This document shows positions 1 through 11,335 of a stretch of DNA of 64,000 nt, piece by piece. Every line of letters begins with the position of its first letter. Position 1 is the stretch's first letter. The notes beneath the pieces were generated by a model. That model had not been told where the DNA came from. It was given only the letters and a program-made list of their open reading frames with translations, and did not search any database. Location: the NCBI GenBank assembly GCA_001600495.1, contig BCKE01000082.1:58461-122460 (forward strand), in the 5' to 3' direction. This DNA is from Pilasporangium apinafurcum. Taxonomy: Eukaryota > Oomycota > Peronosporomycetes > Pythiales > Pythiaceae. The translations under genes were made by a program, and so were the position numbers.

Positions 1-2756
1 ATACTCGCTAAATTATTCTGGAAAACGTTCTTTACCACCGTCTCCAGTGCGTTTTTCTTGTGCTCTTCGCGCTTCAAGTCGGTCGCGAATCGTTCCATGA
101 GTGATGGCCGCGTCGCTACTGCGACCAAGAGTTTCTCTTTGTTTCGTGCGATCGCCTCTTTAAACTGCTGACGGTTCGCTTTGGCACGTTCCTTCTGGGT
201 CTGCTCTATTTCCTTTAGATCCACAAAGTTGCCTGTGTACTCTTCACGACGTTTCTCCTCTGATCGCTTCACTTGAACCGTCATTCGCCGCGTTGCCAGT
301 CTCTGTTTCCGCCCTCGTACTTCTGCTGCAATCGTCTCCTCTTCCTGCTGCTTTTGAGCCTTGATCATGTCTTGAAGTACCTTCTGAACACGTAGCTGCT
401 CAGATTTCGTCGGCTTGGGCTCACCACGACCTAATGACAGGGTAGAAGACGCGCGAGTTCGCTCCAGTAATTTTTCCTGGTCTATTTTCTGCTGACGACG
501 CGCTTCTTCCTCTTTTTCCATCAATCTCCGCTTCCGCGCTTCTTTGTTCGCCTTCAATTCTGCGATTTTCGCTGCACGTGACGAGAAAAACTGCTTTTGT
601 TGGCTCGATGATGTTTGATTCGGAGTAGTCGAATCGTTATTAGCAGCATGCAATTTGGCTTTGAGTATTTTCTCCCACTGGGCATGTAGCTTGTCAAAAT
701 TTGGCACAGGCTTTGGCTTCCGTTGACGTCGCTGCTCCTCTTCTTCCGCTGCTGCGGCCATTTTCTTCTTCATTTTCACGCTCATCGCTTGTGCTGGTGT
801 TTGACTAGCGGTTTGTGAGCGCCCTATAGTAGCAGCAACACCACTATTTCCAGCACTAGTGTTGGACACAGCAATCGACATTCGTGGAGGCAATTCAGAT
901 GACTCGAGCAGTTCCTGAGCACGTTTGTGGATCCTCTCCTTCCGCTGCTGCTCGCGCTCTTCCGCTGTTATAACTGCACCGGATTCGTCTCCAGATAGCA
1001 CCAAATACGTTGACAGCGGTACCTCTCGCGCACGCACGCGCCTCTGTTTGGAAGATTCAACGTTCATCTCCTTCTCCAGCTGTCTCATCTGTTCTTCCCG
1101 CTTCTTTTTGCTCTGTTCCTGTCGTTCTATCAACTGCTTCGGGGGTTGAGCACGTTGAGCGCGTGCCAGGCGCTCGGCGGCCTTCGCTGCTAACTGCGCT
1201 TCTTCTGCTTTTGCCTTCTCTTTTCTGCGACACAATGCAGATACTCATTGAAAATGACATGTCAACTTTATTTTTGAGCCAACCACAGTGTGCACTTACT
1301 CTTCAAAGAACGCGCAAGAACGTCGTATGCCCTCTATATTATTGATGCTCCGTCTTGTGGTCGATGGGCTTCGTGATCTGGAAATACTTCTTACCCTTCG
1401 TGGCTGCATATGAATCTCATCATCTGATCCTTCAGGTCCCGTTGTCTTTCGAGACGCACTCTGCGTCCGATTCCAAAGTGAGTCTTTCCGTGAACGACCA
1501 CGATGAACTGGACTGCGATTGCCTTTATCTTCTTCGTCTGTTGACCACAGCTTTCTCTTGGTAAACACAGGTGATACGCTCTCCATACCTTCGTCAATGT
1601 AGACTATGTCAATCCTCACACACGCAGAAGTGGCAATGTCGTTGCGAGTCAGTAGATTTCTCTTACCTTTGGCGGCGTGTGGAGTCCATTTTAGAGGAGA
1701 GTGCTCTGGTGAACTGAGTAATGCGCCAGAAACGGAATCCGAGGGGGAATTCTATGATCAACCAAAAATCAGAAAGAAAGTCAAAGCAAGCCACATTGCG
1801 ATTGATTGTTGATGGTTTTGTCCAACACTCTTACCGGTTCCGTCCGGTCTTCAGGGTCAAATGGCGGTAATGCTTCCGCATCCCCCGTTTCAAAAACACC
1901 AAAATCGACTGAGTTATTGTCATCGCTCTCAGCGCTTTCATCTTCCGACTCATTGCTTGTAACAACGATCTCCTTCATAGACTGCTCCCTCCGTTTATTA
2001 TGTCTTCCAGACAATTGTAACTGTTCCTCTAGCTGGCGTGCTTTGCGTTCTGCCGACTCTTTCTCACGCTGAAGTTTTTGGATCGCTTCCAAATCAGCTC
2101 GCTGAGCCTAAGAAGGATAAATGAGCAGATCAAGTTTGCCCCTTGCACTATAATCCTTAGACGGAACTCTGAAACAAAAAGTGTGACATACCTGTCTAAG
2201 AGCTTGTAATTGCTCAAATACTTGCTCCTGAAAAATTTCTGTCATGGATGTTCCTTTCTCCTGCTCATATTCCATTGCTTTAGGCTTATTGTAAGCTACG
2301 AAGCGTTTAGTTTCAGTGCCATGATGTTGTTCGACTACTTCCTCTACTGCGAGCGTTCTATCCGTAGAAATCCGCCTTTGTGAGCCGGCTATTGAATTTC
2401 TGGTGCTAGTGCGAGCACTTGTCGGCCGTGGTTTCGATCGACGTTGAGCCTTAAGATCCTGGATGATTCGCTCCACTCTTTCTGCCTAAAAAATATGCAA
2501 TATCAACACCGACCATATTTTTATGAGGCTGTCCACGAGTTAAATGGGCTTTTAAGTTTGGAATAGTTGATCATACCTCTCTTAGTTGCTCCTCTTGACT
2601 TAGCACTCGATATCGGCTATTGCCGTAGACGTCGCTTTGCTGAGATTGCTTCACGTCACCCCAATCCTCCTGGGATGTCATCGAAGAACGTCTTGGCGTG
2701 GTACATTTGCGTGGTCTTAGCGATACCGAAGAAGAACTGGTGCTGTTGAGGACCAT
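1..2756 (-). CDS. Coiled-coil protein, FAM161/UPF0564-like (3' end outside window)
   Basis: Six exons on the minus strand join in frame: 2756-2577, 2485-2192, 2107-1835, 1751-1667, 1603-1300 and 1224 to beyond position 1, all with GT-AG introns of about 63-91 bp. The ATG at 2756 has an in-frame TAG a few codons upstream, which fixes the start. The N-terminal part is Ser/Arg-rich and low in complexity. The last exon is a long charged coiled coil (runs of Glu, Lys, Arg, Gln) containing the pattern PxPxFDKLHAQWEKxL, which resembles the P-x-F-x-x-L-H-x-x-W block of the FAM161 (UPF0564) centrosomal/ciliary family. That family binds microtubules at cilia bases, and zoosporic oomycetes have flagella, so the match is plausible. 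The assignment rests on one motif plus coiled-coil character; a generic coiled-coil protein remains possible. The C-terminus is missing. Confidence 0.7.
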
Positions 2757-3029
2757 GACAGTAGCACGAATGATACGAGATGGAAGATGAAGCTACAATA
2801 CATTGAGCCATACGGTCATGTTCATGGTTATCAAAACAAGAGAGGACCTAAAAATAACCCCGTTTTATTGTAGTCGGTTGCTACTGGCGATATGCACGTC
2901 GCAGAATTTTGGAACTGGGATGGACCAAATGCATTGTGGATGGAGATACCGGCAGTAGCAAGCGATTTCTATTAAGTCGACAGCTGAAATGTACAATATG
3001 CAGGAGTGTCTTGCAGCCTTGGTGGTTTT

Positions 3030-4619
3030 CTACGCGTTTGAAGGTGTGTAGACTTTCTCAGCAACAGCCAAGGCATCGGCAAAGGCTGTCCAAATCGTCT
3101 CGGGATCTTCTAGCCCAATAGAGAAACGCAGCAGGTTACGATCGACTCCGCAGGATTCCACGAATTCCAACTCATTGTAATGCGCGAGCAATGTGTAGGG
3201 ACAGCAAATGGTGAAATTGGTGCCGAGACTTGGTCCTTTGGCGATACCCACAGCATCATAGAAGCTCTGAGCAACTGGCAATCCACCCTTCAAAAGAACA
3301 GAGAACAATGGACCGAAGCGAGGTGATGCATCCATCTCCTTCGAATCCGTCAGAAACCGGTTAAAGTGCGTCGTGTCCATGAATTCTGGATAATAGATGT
3401 CCTTCACGAGTGGATGTCCCTTAAGTCGATTAGCGATTATGCTTGTGTTCGCATTCACGCGCGCAACGCGAGCCATCAGGTCTATAGATGTATCCAAAAG
3501 CACTTTGGCATCGGCTTCCACAATGAATGAGTCCTCTGGTGAGAGCGTAGCTTTCAGTTGAGTGTACAATGGATCCGATGGATTCAACACCAGACTGCCA
3601 CCCATAATGTTGCATGTGCCGCTGAAGATCTTCGAAAGACTTGTGACGACGATCCCGGCGCTTTGGTGTTTCATTGTGTTGAGATTATAGGAGCCAACAG
3701 TATCATCCACGACCAATGTCGTCCCGTTTGCATGCGCATGCTTGGCCAGTCGAGTCAGATCTGGCGTCGATAGCAATGGGTTGCCTGGGAACTCATTGAA
3801 CACGCCCATGATTGGCTCTCGTGCGAGAATAGCCTCGACTTCCTCCATTTCTTTTTCACCGCAGACAGGGAAAAAATAGACACCATTCTTGCACCACTCA
3901 GGTCGTTGAAGGATCTTGAGAGAATCGACGTACGGAAACCCAATCATGATGCTCTTCGCCTCACTGCGCAAGCTGCTCAACAATCGCACGGCCGCGAACA
4001 TCGCGCCCATACCTGTTGGGTAGAGCGATACATCTGATGATCTCCCTTCTGCTTTGCTTGCACTTTCCCCAAAGTAAAGCGACGCGATTCGTTGCTGCAG
4101 TGCCTGATGCGTCAACGAGTCTCTCATGACAATTGCCTGTGGTTGTTCAGATGGATTTTTCAACGCTGCCAGTACTTGTTCTACATGACGCGATGATACG
4201 ATCTCGCCCGTATGCTGCCAGAACTGCTTCGTATATGGTGCCAGCTCTTTAGGGTAACGCACAACCCACAACAAGCCTTGAATATGGTGAACGGTCACGC
4301 TCGCATCGTTTCCTTTGCTGTTGCTGGCCAGGAACACCTGTAAACGCACAGCAGTGGCTTCAATGGGTGTGGGTAGTAGGTCCCATTCGGCAGCATCGTC
4401 ACTAGTAAACTGCGTGGCCTTTATGTATGCCACAAGCTCCTCTACCAGCGGATGGCGGAAGAATCGGGGATACCCACACGCCATAGCTGTCAGCACCGCC
4501 GGATCAGCTTCCTCATATCCGACAACGTGCTCCCACTTGGGCATCGACACGGAAAGCGCGTGAATGTCCTGCGGTGGCAGGGATACGCCTAGTGGTGGAG
4601 AGATCAGCGCCTGTGTCAT
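3030..4619 (-). CDS. Cystathionine gamma-synthase-like PLP enzyme (fungal type)
   Basis: Single-exon ORF of 529 aa with an ATG start. It belongs to the Cys/Met-metabolism PLP-dependent enzymes (aspartate aminotransferase fold, type I). The PLP-binding lysine is probably K330, in the stretch TSLSKIFSGTCNIMGGSLV, preceded by an Asp (VVDDTVGSYN) that would contact the pyridine ring. The N-terminal 150 residues are longer than in bacterial MetB, as in the fungal cystathionine gamma-synthase group (STR2/met-7 type, usually 500-650 aa). The family joins cysteine to an activated homoserine to give cystathionine on the way to methionine. Whether this copy is the biosynthetic enzyme or a paralogue cannot be settled here. 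It diverges from the armadillo gene across a 483-bp spacer. Confidence 0.85.
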   Translation of the reverse strand: MTQALISPPLGVSLPPQDIHALSVSMPKWEHVVGYEEADPAVLTAMACGYPRFFRHPLVEELVAYIKATQFTSDDAAEWDLLPTPIEATAVRLQVFLASNSKGNDASVTVHHIQGLLWVVRYPKELAPYTKQFWQHTGEIVSSRHVEQVLAALKNPSEQPQAIVMRDSLTHQALQQRIASLYFGESASKAEGRSSDVSLYPTGMGAMFAAVRLLSSLRSEAKSIMIGFPYVDSLKILQRPEWCKNGVYFFPVCGEKEMEEVEAILAREPIMGVFNEFPGNPLLSTPDLTRLAKHAHANGTTLVVDDTVGSYNLNTMKHQSAGIVVTSLSKIFSGTCNIMGGSLVLNPSDPLYTQLKATLSPEDSFIVEADAKVLLDTSIDLMARVARVNANTSIIANRLKGHPLVKDIYYPEFMDTTHFNRFLTDSKEMDASPRFGPLFSVLLKGGLPVAQSFYDAVGIAKGPSLGTNFTICCPYTLLAHYNELEFVESCGVDRNLLRFSIGLEDPETIWTAFADALAVAEKVYTPSNA

Positions 4620-5102
4620 TTCTTCTTCTCCGCTTGTATCTGCTCTACCGAAATCTGAAGTGATTGATCACTTTGATAGACTAGCAAGTGTTTTCGCAAA
4701 TAGGTGCTTCTATGGCGTTATTTACGGATAAGAACCGAGAATAAGAAACAGTTGTCGCTTACAAGAACATTCGTATGGGATGGGAAATGCAGTTAGTGAT
4801 CAAGTGATCAAGCGATCAAGTGATCATCAAAAGCGATGCTGATCCAATGAGGATGAGTTGGTTCATGAATTACCTATTGCCGTACCAGAGAACAATGCAT
4901 TCGCTGTTGACTTCTGGAGCGCTTATTATGAACGAAGATATTCGATAATCCATTTGCATACATTGAGCAGCCAGTCATGATCGTGGGATATTTTTATATC
5001 GCTTTCTCTATTTCTCGTAGGCGGTTTTATCGTCATGTGAAAATTACTGTTGCTTCTTGAAGCTATCGTGTTATTATTTCCCTTTATTAATTCAATGCGC
5101 AG
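4620..5102. promoter_or_regulatory. Divergent intergenic spacer between the PLP enzyme and armadillo genes
   Basis: This 483-bp gap separates two genes transcribed away from each other and should hold both promoters. Inside it at 4796-4827 are four tandem copies of an 8-bp unit (gtgatcaa, gtgatcaa, gcgatcaa, gtgatcat), and a related tgattgatca lies nearby at about 4661. No coding potential is evident. A regulatory role for the repeat is only a guess. Confidence 0.5.
4796..4827. repeat. Four tandem 8-bp GTGATCAA units
   Basis: Direct tandem repeat read from the sequence, with one substitution in the third unit and one in the fourth. Each unit contains the palindrome TGATCA or a close variant. 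It sits in the divergent promoter region. Confidence 0.8.
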
Positions 5103-8100
5103 ATGAATCTCACAGACCTCTGGGGTCACGAACGCGCGCGCCTGTCGGCTGAAATCACTGGTGCTCTACCTGCTCGACTGCATGAGATTGTCGATGCCGC
5201 CATCACTGAAGAGAAAACCAGTCGCAGCAGTCGGCTTGGAAGTGACGGCGTCAAATCTTCGCCGATGTCGCACGATACACCGTCGATGCCAATGAAGCGG
5301 AAGCCCTCGATTTTCGTGAAGCGCGATCAGCTTTTTCGCCGGCTGGTAGAGCAGAGTGTTGTTCCTGTAGCACCTGTACTGCCCATAGATCATCGCGTGC
5401 ATCCCACCTCGTCGCTCTTTGATCAAAACGAATTCGCCATAGAATATGCCGAGCGAGCACCGCGGCGACTCTATGGTCAAGCCACTCCGCCTCAGTCAAG
5501 TACCACAACCCAATTGACTTCCTCTGCTAACAGTACTAGTGCGTCGACAGCTGTAGCATCAAATCGACCGCTTTCATCTCTGTCGTCTTCGCCGATTCGG
5601 AAGGAGAAGAAGTTATCGACCAGCTCGTCGCCTCGCGCTTCCTCTCGTGGGAATGTCCACCTTGCTATAGCGACTACTGTCGCTGCGAAAATGAATTCGA
5701 CTAATCCCAACTCGCCAACCTCCAAACCGTCGATATTGATACGCAAAAATGGCCGCAAGCGTCTGGGAACGGAATTCAGTTCTCATGTCTTGCGTCCGTA
5801 TGTCGGTGACATGTTTGGGGTGCGTGGTGAATACATTGATGGTATGATCTACATGGCACGAATGAAGAAAACCTACACGATCCAACCAGGCGCGATCGAC
5901 ATTGGAGGACCAATTGGAGCACATTCAGTGAAAGACGCAGTTTCGGATGCTCTCGCCGCTGCAAATAGCAATGGAGGAGGCTCTACGGAAGGAAATGGAG
6001 GAGAAGAATCGAGTGGCAACACCGCGTCAAGTACCGGTACTACCACTCAATCACAGCTTGGGTTGGCATCTGTAGACGAAGATCTCATCACAATGTCGTC
6101 ATCATCAACAGAGAACCCACAGTTGACGCAACGACAACGCTGTTCGCTGACACTCAGCAACTGGAGCTCTAACCCAGAGAACGCGCGGCTGATGGTGCAA
6201 GAGAATGTTATCGAAGCGCTGATACTGCTTAGTCAGACGCAGGACAAATTCACGCGACTCAATTGCGTCACAGCGCTCATGAATCTCTCACATGTGGTTG
6301 AGTTACGCTCGGTGATTGTACGGCAGGGCGCCGTAAAGACTGTCTCGGAGATCGTCAACGACACGGACAACAAGATCATTCGCACGGCTTGCGCCATCAC
6401 GCTCTGTAATCTTTGCTGTCTCGACGGCGAAGAAGAGTTGCTTGTGGAAGATGGAGCCGTCGGTGCGCTGTCCGTGCTGATCAATGAACATGAGAAAGTG
6501 TCCGGAATCTGCCGCTGTGCACTCTTTAACCTCACATGTGTGTCTGAACCATATCACAACATCTCGAGTGTTTTAAAAGTCTTTGTGACGCTGACATCGT
6601 CGTCCACCACTGGTGGCGTTGGTGCTTTGTCATCCTCTTCGATCAGCGAAAACGACGAAATCACCGCAAAGGCGCTTTGTAATCTCTCTAATTTCAAGCG
6701 TGTGCGGCTGCGGCTGATCGAAGAAGGCATCGTGACTGCCACGACGTCACTCATCCACGCCAATCAACCGCATATCCAGCAAATGTTAGCGTATGTGCTG
6801 CTCAACCTCTCAGCTGTGCGTGCATGTCGCAGTGAAATGGTGGCCAAAGGTTGTATGAGTACTCTGGTGGCACTGACGGGAGCAACAAAAGAAAAGGAGA
6901 CAAAGTTTTTGATTGGGAGTACGCTCTGGAACCTGAGTAAAGAGCCTGGTAATCGACTGCGTATGGTCTTTGAAGGCGTGTTGCTGTTGGTGAACGATCT
7001 CTGTCATCGTAGTACCAATGCTGAGGCACTTCGTAGCGTCTGTGCTCGTACGCTTTATAACGTTTCCTGCAACGAAGACACTCGTGTAAAACTGGTCGAA
7101 CGTGACGCTGTGACTATCCTCTCGTCACTATCAAAACGCTCGAGTGATGGTGACGCGAAGAAGATGTGTACATTGGCGCTTTGCAACCTGTTGAGCGTGC
7201 AACAGGCTGCGGCGGACATCATGACGGCAGGAGCAATCACGGCGTTGATTCAGTTGAGCATGGCACCAAGTAATCAGACAATCGAAACTAACCGGTTGTT
7301 TGCGAAGGCACTGCATGGACTCTGTGAGAAAGCAACGACACGTGGAGCAATGGTGCACGCAGGTGTCATCCCAGCGATTATCTACCTAAGCTGCATCGAG
7401 GAAGACGGAAGGAGTGCAGCTCTTATTGGTGTTGACGACGAGAATAGTAGTCGTAGCAGCACGACAGATGGTACCGATTCGTGGAGCACGCTCACGAAGA
7501 ATCTTTCACAGAATCGTAAGGCTGGTTTGTTGACGGAAATTCGGGCACGGTGTACGGCAGCACTAGCATGTTTAGCTGCGGATGAGCAACTGGCTAATCA
7601 AGTCTGTACACGGGAGGTTGTCCAATGCGTGACGCGCATCTTGGTACTGGAACGGTCTAATATTGCAAATGAGCGGTTCTGTTGTTCCTGTTTGAGTTTA
7701 CTCTGTCGCGACGAGCAATGCTCGCTCATTCTGGCTGATGAGGGAGCGATTCAAGTGATCTTATCCATTTGTATGGAGTCACCGGACTTGGAAACGAAAG
7801 CGTCCTGTTGTCACGTGCTCGCAAGTATGGCGTGTCATCCAAGCTGCTGTTTGTCGATGGTACAGATGGGAGTCATCTCTGTGTTGGCGACATTATCCAA
7901 AATCAAAGGGGATACTGGTATTCAACGCTGCTGCGCCATCACTCTCGCAAACTTGTCAGCTGAACCAGCGATTCGAGAGATCCTCGTCACTGCAGGGACG
8001 GTCTCCATTTTGACAGCTTTGAGTAACTCCTATAGTGAAGACAGTCAACGCGATTGTGCGAAGGTGCTCTGTAATCTCTCATGCATTCCAGGGAAAGAGG

Positions 8101-11100
8101 CGCATCTCGTGGCGGAGGGTGCTGTGGGGGTGCTTATGATGATAGCCATGGTACGTGCCGTGAGTGCTAACACAAAAGAGATTTGTGTGCGGGCATTGTT
8201 CAATCTACTCAACGCCGAGACTATGAAGCATTTGGTTCAGGAAGGACTCGTAAAGGTATTACCGGCGTTTTGCGAGCTAGAGACGAATAGCGTATCTGAA
8301 CTAGCTATGATGCTCTTTAGTAAGTTATTGAACCATCCCGTGGGGAGAAATGCGCTATGCTCGGAACGATCCGCCTTGCATGCACTCTTTATGCTGATGG
8401 AGCGAAGTACAAAGAAGCAGCAATATCTAGAGCTGCTTTATGAGAATTTGCTGTGTGAACTGGTCTATTATGAGAACTCGAGGCTGCCAAGTGTCCATGC
8501 TGGAATCATACATGCTCTTCACAGAATCGCCTGTACCAACGACGTCTGTATTGTGAATAAAGACGATCCCGATAACAACGCCATTATCCACCACTGCACC
8601 GCGAAGAAGCTGGCAATGGTACTGTTCACACTTTCTAAAACTGAGGAAACACGCGCTGCTGCAGCAACGCCTGCCAGTCTTGTCGTATTAACTCAGTTTC
8701 TGGAACTACATTCACCCAAAAAGGATTGTGACGCTAGTGAGTGTGTGATCTACGCTGTCTCCACTCTCTGCTTACTTAGCTGTCATGACTCGACACGCGC
8801 ACAGCTACACAACCCAGAAATCTGTGTCGCTCTCATTCGAATGCTACGGAGTAATGATGTGGTAGGCCCATTCGATGGAGGAGATATAACGCGACAAGTA
8901 TATCCTCCGGCAGCCATTAAGACGTGCCTATTGACATTTTGTTGTTTATCTCGGAGCCACGACCTCTTGGATTCGTTGTTGCGATTGAACATTATGGACT
9001 GCCTCTATGGAATTCTCATCGGCCAAAACCCTGACAGTGATGTTATGATTCAGCCACACAACTTAATGCTGATTGCTGACTTTGAATTTGTGGCGCTTGT
9101 TTGCATTCTCTACCGACAACTCAGCCACACGTCACAGTTTGAGGCGATCATTGGTAGACAAAGCGAGCAAAGCCAGCAGATCATCCACTTATTCTGCACG
9201 CTCACAGCCTTGGCTGTTGAAAAAAACATTCCCGATTCGTGTCTTGATTGTGCAGATGCACTTTGCAGCATAACATTTGCACCAACTGCAGTAGCCCCTA
9301 CATCACATTCGACCATATCACCAATTAAAAAGACATCAAGAATTTGTCCACAACCTCCTTCTTGTTCCTCTCCTGGGCCCGTTGCAAGAAGATCAACTGC
9401 AGCATTGCTCTCGAAGAATGTTCTTGAAGCCATTGAAAGCTTATTATCTGATTCACAATTACCAGAGACTCGCTGGCGCTGCTGCGCGAGCCTCTGGACG
9501 CTGTCATTCGTGCCAGAATACCGAAGTCAGCTTGTGTCACTCGGTGCGGCTCGGCTCCTAGTGAGCGAGTCTTATCGAGCAGCTACATGTGCTAGTCTGA
9601 GTACGCTTAAATGCTGCGCCGGAGCACTGTGTAACCTCACGATTGTGTCGAATGAATGCAGCAACGCGAATGCCGCGAGAATGGTCGAGGATGAAGTTGT
9701 ACCAGCGCTGATCCAGTTGGCAAAACTGGAGCACGATGATGTGCGAGAGTATTGTACACTCGCATTGTCGAACCTGTCAAGTCAATCACCGAAAGTCGAG
9801 TCTGGCGCCGTATCGGCATTGCTTAATTTATCTTTGCGCTTTACAACGGATAATGTTCATGCACACGCACCAGTGCAGAAGTTGATGACTGAAGCTTGCC
9901 TCCTTCGCCCTCCGCGTGTGTGCGATGAACGATACAAGACCTTCTCGGCAATTCCTGATTTTACAATGGAAATCGAAGGCAGCTTCGAGTCCGATGGCGG
10001 TCGAACGATGCCTGAAACCAAATACGAAGCTGGTCTAGAGGCGAGCACACCTCCTCTGCCACATTTGCCCACGATTCCAGCGGATCTTGATACCAATGGC
10101 AGCTTTGGAGGTCCTTCAGATGGGAATATGGATGCTGAAAGTAGCAAAGCGAAACCGAATGTGACGCTCCTGAAAAAACTTAAAAGCTCGTCTGATGGCG
10201 ATCTTCGCACTTCTGTTCCTATGAGCTTCAGCGATCGAGACGATACCAACAGTTCTTGTCCAATTGTGAGGTTCTTTCCTAAAGTGGATCCTACTGAGAG
10301 CTGTTTAATGATTGGCATCGATGACGGAGACTCAACAACTGGGGTGACTACTCCTTCTTCAGAGCTGAATGGTAGAGAAGATGGTAGTAATCAGGACTTT
10401 CGAGATGGTATTTCGGATTCTTTGAGCGATGAGCTTGGTCGACTAGGCAGTGGGCATAATAATGCATTCGATGGTGATGACTCGACTGTAGATATTGACG
10501 CTTCTGAGCAAGGCGAAAGCCTGGGCCAGTTGCGGCAGCGATCCAACCGAACTATCAGTAGTTCGGTTGGTTCACCGTTGGTACGGACAGTGATCCGGAA
10601 AACTCAGACAATTCATGCGGCAAAGAAACTGATGGCGCTGAAGTCGCGGATAGCGGAGAAGCATGGTGGGATCAGCGAAAACAGCACAATGGCAACATCA
10701 TTTTCAACCCCAACATTACATTCCTCCACTACTGCCCAAGATCGAGTGCTAAATGGATCTGGAAATACCGCATCACTCAAATCTCCCATGCTGTCTAGAA
10801 CGGGCACGAGATCGACGAAGAATTTAATGTTAGATGCACCGGAACTTTCATCAGAAGACGCCAAGAAGGGAACTGTAGTACCGCTTTCCGTTAGAGAGAA
10901 TAACGACAACAACAAGCCATATGATGACGATAACCCACGAACGGCACTGATAGCGGCAGCCATGGCAGCGGGGATCTACAGTTCACCACTCACGATATCA
11001 TCCAACCAAGTCCATGTAGAATCAATGAAGAAACATGCGATCATCAAGAAGAAGAAGAAGAAACGATGTGAACCGCCCAAGCTTGCCGTCCTTAAGACTG

Positions 11101-11210
11101 CAGCGCGTGTGGTAACTCCTGACACAGAACTAGCTTCCCCTCCAATCATTTTTTCTGCGACTGTGAAAGAGTTACATCTCCAGACGAAGAAATTGGGCTT
11201 GTGGAATTAG
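5103..11210 (+). CDS. Giant armadillo-repeat protein (2,035 aa, intronless)
   Basis: One uninterrupted ORF from ATG 5103. Residues 1 to about 340 are Ser/Thr-rich and probably disordered. From about residue 345 to 1600 there are many armadillo repeats, recognisable by recurring helix-3 motifs such as ALMNLSHV, TLCNLCCL, ALFNLTCV, ALCNLSNF, TLWNLSKE, TLANLSAE and VLCNLSCI, typically spaced about 40-45 residues. The last 400 residues are again polar and low in complexity, with a basic KKKKKKR stretch near the C-terminus. Armadillo repeats form a superhelix for protein-protein contact, so this is probably a scaffold. I see no kinase, F-box or importin-beta-binding domain to give a specific role. 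The absence of introns over 6.1 kb is notable beside its intron-bearing neighbours. Confidence 0.9.
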   Translation: MNLTDLWGHERARLSAEITGALPARLHEIVDAAITEEKTSRSSRLGSDGVKSSPMSHDTPSMPMKRKPSIFVKRDQLFRRLVEQSVVPVAPVLPIDHRVHPTSSLFDQNEFAIEYAERAPRRLYGQATPPQSSTTTQLTSSANSTSASTAVASNRPLSSLSSSPIRKEKKLSTSSSPRASSRGNVHLAIATTVAAKMNSTNPNSPTSKPSILIRKNGRKRLGTEFSSHVLRPYVGDMFGVRGEYIDGMIYMARMKKTYTIQPGAIDIGGPIGAHSVKDAVSDALAAANSNGGGSTEGNGGEESSGNTASSTGTTTQSQLGLASVDEDLITMSSSSTENPQLTQRQRCSLTLSNWSSNPENARLMVQENVIEALILLSQTQDKFTRLNCVTALMNLSHVVELRSVIVRQGAVKTVSEIVNDTDNKIIRTACAITLCNLCCLDGEEELLVEDGAVGALSVLINEHEKVSGICRCALFNLTCVSEPYHNISSVLKVFVTLTSSSTTGGVGALSSSSISENDEITAKALCNLSNFKRVRLRLIEEGIVTATTSLIHANQPHIQQMLAYVLLNLSAVRACRSEMVAKGCMSTLVALTGATKEKETKFLIGSTLWNLSKEPGNRLRMVFEGVLLLVNDLCHRSTNAEALRSVCARTLYNVSCNEDTRVKLVERDAVTILSSLSKRSSDGDAKKMCTLALCNLLSVQQAAADIMTAGAITALIQLSMAPSNQTIETNRLFAKALHGLCEKATTRGAMVHAGVIPAIIYLSCIEEDGRSAALIGVDDENSSRSSTTDGTDSWSTLTKNLSQNRKAGLLTEIRARCTAALACLAADEQLANQVCTREVVQCVTRILVLERSNIANERFCCSCLSLLCRDEQCSLILADEGAIQVILSICMESPDLETKASCCHVLASMACHPSCCLSMVQMGVISVLATLSKIKGDTGIQRCCAITLANLSAEPAIREILVTAGTVSILTALSNSYSEDSQRDCAKVLCNLSCIPGKEAHLVAEGAVGVLMMIAMVRAVSANTKEICVRALFNLLNAETMKHLVQEGLVKVLPAFCELETNSVSELAMMLFSKLLNHPVGRNALCSERSALHALFMLMERSTKKQQYLELLYENLLCELVYYENSRLPSVHAGIIHALHRIACTNDVCIVNKDDPDNNAIIHHCTAKKLAMVLFTLSKTEETRAAAATPASLVVLTQFLELHSPKKDCDASECVIYAVSTLCLLSCHDSTRAQLHNPEICVALIRMLRSNDVVGPFDGGDITRQVYPPAAIKTCLLTFCCLSRSHDLLDSLLRLNIMDCLYGILIGQNPDSDVMIQPHNLMLIADFEFVALVCILYRQLSHTSQFEAIIGRQSEQSQQIIHLFCTLTALAVEKNIPDSCLDCADALCSITFAPTAVAPTSHSTISPIKKTSRICPQPPSCSSPGPVARRSTAALLSKNVLEAIESLLSDSQLPETRWRCCASLWTLSFVPEYRSQLVSLGAARLLVSESYRAATCASLSTLKCCAGALCNLTIVSNECSNANAARMVEDEVVPALIQLAKLEHDDVREYCTLALSNLSSQSPKVESGAVSALLNLSLRFTTDNVHAHAPVQKLMTEACLLRPPRVCDERYKTFSAIPDFTMEIEGSFESDGGRTMPETKYEAGLEASTPPLPHLPTIPADLDTNGSFGGPSDGNMDAESSKAKPNVTLLKKLKSSSDGDLRTSVPMSFSDRDDTNSSCPIVRFFPKVDPTESCLMIGIDDGDSTTGVTTPSSELNGREDGSNQDFRDGISDSLSDELGRLGSGHNNAFDGDDSTVDIDASEQGESLGQLRQRSNRTISSSVGSPLVRTVIRKTQTIHAAKKLMALKSRIAEKHGGISENSTMATSFSTPTLHSSTTAQDRVLNGSGNTASLKSPMLSRTGTRSTKNLMLDAPELSSEDAKKGTVVPLSVRENNDNNKPYDDDNPRTALIAAAMAAGIYSSPLTISSNQVHVESMKKHAIIKKKKKKRCEPPKLAVLKTAARVVTPDTELASPPIIFSATVKELHLQTKKLGLWN

Positions 11211-11335
11211 TAAATGAAGTCAAACCAAGAAGATTTGGGTAAAGGCTTGTTGTCTGTGTTATTATAGATAGATAATGGATGAAGTGATTGTAGCATGGTA
11301 CAAAAGTTCAAAACTTGACGATAATATTCTACGAC

